Assembly (NCBI GenBank): GCA_013042765.1 | Contig: JABDPP010000291.1 | Coordinates: 1-7,377 of the forward strand | Reading direction: 5' to 3' | Origin: Litoreibacter sp. | Lineage (GTDB): Bacteria; Pseudomonadota; Alphaproteobacteria; Rhodobacterales; Rhodobacteraceae | Length of the DNA stretch: 7,377 nt | Part shown: piece after piece, positions 7,053-7,377 of the stretch | Layout: each line of letters opens with the position of its first letter | Numbering within the stretch: position 1 is the stretch's first letter | Made by a program: the position numbers and the translations under genes | The notes under the pieces: generated by a model | What the model was told of the DNA's origin: nothing | Database searches by the model: none | The model's input: the letters and a program-made list of their open reading frames with translations, nothing else

Positions 7053-7130
7053 AGGCTTTCTCCCGAGGCTGAGATGCTCGGAAAACCCTAAACTGTTCAG
7101 ATCATGGACCTTTGACCAAAATCAATTAGC
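7053..7130 (-). promoter_or_regulatory. Upstream region of the importer operon (promoter not pinned down)
   Basis: These 78 bp separate the terminator hairpin of the preceding gene from the binding-protein ATG and are the obvious place for the operon promoter. They are more AT-rich than their surroundings. I tested TTGATT at 7125-7120 and TTGGTC at 7119-7114 as -35 elements, but neither has a good -10 at 16-18 bp. The GGGAG at 7064-7060 is the ribosome binding site. The leader is too short for a known purine riboswitch. Confidence 0.4.
7112..7125. promoter_or_regulatory. Candidate operator: TTGA-N6-TCAA inverted repeat
   Basis: Bases 7112-7125 read TTGACCAAAATCAA, with 4-bp arms TTGA/TCAA around six bases. 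A nested near-palindrome TTTGACCAAA (7111-7120) overlaps it. It sits 60-73 bp before the binding-protein start, at a usual position for a local regulator (for example GntR or LysR type). No regulator gene is in the window, and short arms like these can arise by chance. Confidence 0.3.
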
Positions 7131-7167
7131 CCGGGGCATGGCGAGGTCTGCGTAGCGCCAGCCCCGG
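7131..7167 (-). terminator. Terminator-like hairpin after the TPP-enzyme gene
   Basis: In the minus-strand transcript CCGGGGCTGGCG (7167-7156) pairs with CGCCATGCCCCGG (7143-7131), giving 12 GC-rich pairs with one bulged U and a 12-nt loop. It starts 9 nt after the stop codon of the TPP-enzyme fragment. The bases that follow (GCTAATTGATTTT) are T-rich but not an unbroken T-run. Position and strength support intrinsic termination, which would separate that gene from the importer operon. Confidence 0.7.
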
Positions 7168-7176
7168 TCGCTCGGT

Positions 7177-7377
7177 TCAGGTTGCTGATTTCGGAGGATG
7201 CGCGCGGCGGATCACCGGGGAGGCAACCTGATCGCAAACCGGAAAATCCCAGATAGCGGCGCCGCCCGTTTTGCGGAAGGCAGCAATCCGGTCGGGCAGG
7301 GCTGTCAGGTCGGTTATGCGTTCTCCGCCGGCCCCGAACCCACGGGCGATCCGGGCGAAATCGGATCTGCCGAAGAC
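7177..7377 (-). CDS. C-terminal end of a probable thiamine-pyrophosphate-dependent enzyme (5' outside window)
   Basis: The minus-strand frame is open from the right edge to TGA at 7179-7177 and yields 66 residues with no start codon, because the gene begins beyond the window. The fragment reads as the end of an acetolactate-synthase-like TPP enzyme: SDFARIARGFGAGGERI (about 5-21) matches the usual 'DF-x-x-(I/L)A-x-x-FGA-x-G' segment late in the C-terminal TPP-binding domain. A helix LPDRIAAF and then GGAAIWDFPVCDQVASPVIRR close the protein. No cofactor motif (GDG...NN) is visible, since it would lie upstream, so the reaction cannot be named. A hairpin follows 9 nt after the stop. It is the same strand as the importer operon but probably a separate transcript. 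Assignment rests on pattern memory of this tail. Confidence 0.6.
   Translation of the reverse strand, partial: VFGRSDFARIARGFGAGGERITDLTALPDRIAAFRKTGGAAIWDFPVCDQVASPVIRRAHPPKSAT

Noticed and set aside
7053..7130. Purine riboswitch in the leader of the importer operon
   Set aside because: The gap is only 78 bp and I find no three-way-junction pattern or conserved purine-aptamer core.

Overview
The window looks like a chromosomal segment from a GC-rich alphaproteobacterium, probably a Rhodobacteraceae relative. This rests on the high GC content, the codon use, the protein flavour and the gene order; no rRNA or marker gene fixes the taxon. I see no tRNA, rRNA, insertion sequence, CRISPR array or phage gene.

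Layout. The left edge holds a plus-strand class II glutamine amidotransferase that enters the window already in progress (1-719), so its catalytic N-terminal Cys is outside. Everything else is on the minus strand. Read in the direction of transcription from the right edge, it runs: the C-terminal end of a probable thiamine-pyrophosphate-dependent enzyme (7377-7177); a strong hairpin that probably terminates it (7167-7131); a short promoter/operator gap; then a compact five-gene run. That run is a periplasmic BMP-family binding protein (7052-6024), a double-domain ABC ATPase (6002-4491), two membrane permeases (4494-3361 and 3354-2077) and an APH-fold small-molecule kinase (2090-1032). The kinase starts inside the last codons of the second permease. 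After an 85-bp gap with a perfect 9-bp hairpin comes a tiny acidic, proline-rich ORF (946-737) that converges on the amidotransferase.

How they work together. The four transporter genes form a complete BMP/PnrA-type (Nup/Yuf-like) importer, a family best known for purine or other nucleoside uptake. The binding protein captures solute in the periplasm, the two permeases form the channel, and the ATPase powers it. Spacings of 21 bp, a 4-bp overlap and 6 bp, plus a 14-bp overlap into the kinase, indicate one transcript with translational coupling. The kinase is therefore plausibly tied to the imported substrate, but that is inference. The amidotransferase, the proline-rich ORF and the TPP enzyme look like independent neighbours.

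Most of the window is ordinary transporter sequence. The points most worth a second look are the importer-coupled kinase with an altered Brenner motif, the Cys/His cluster in the amidotransferase, the proline-rich microprotein, and the inverted repeat in front of the operon.
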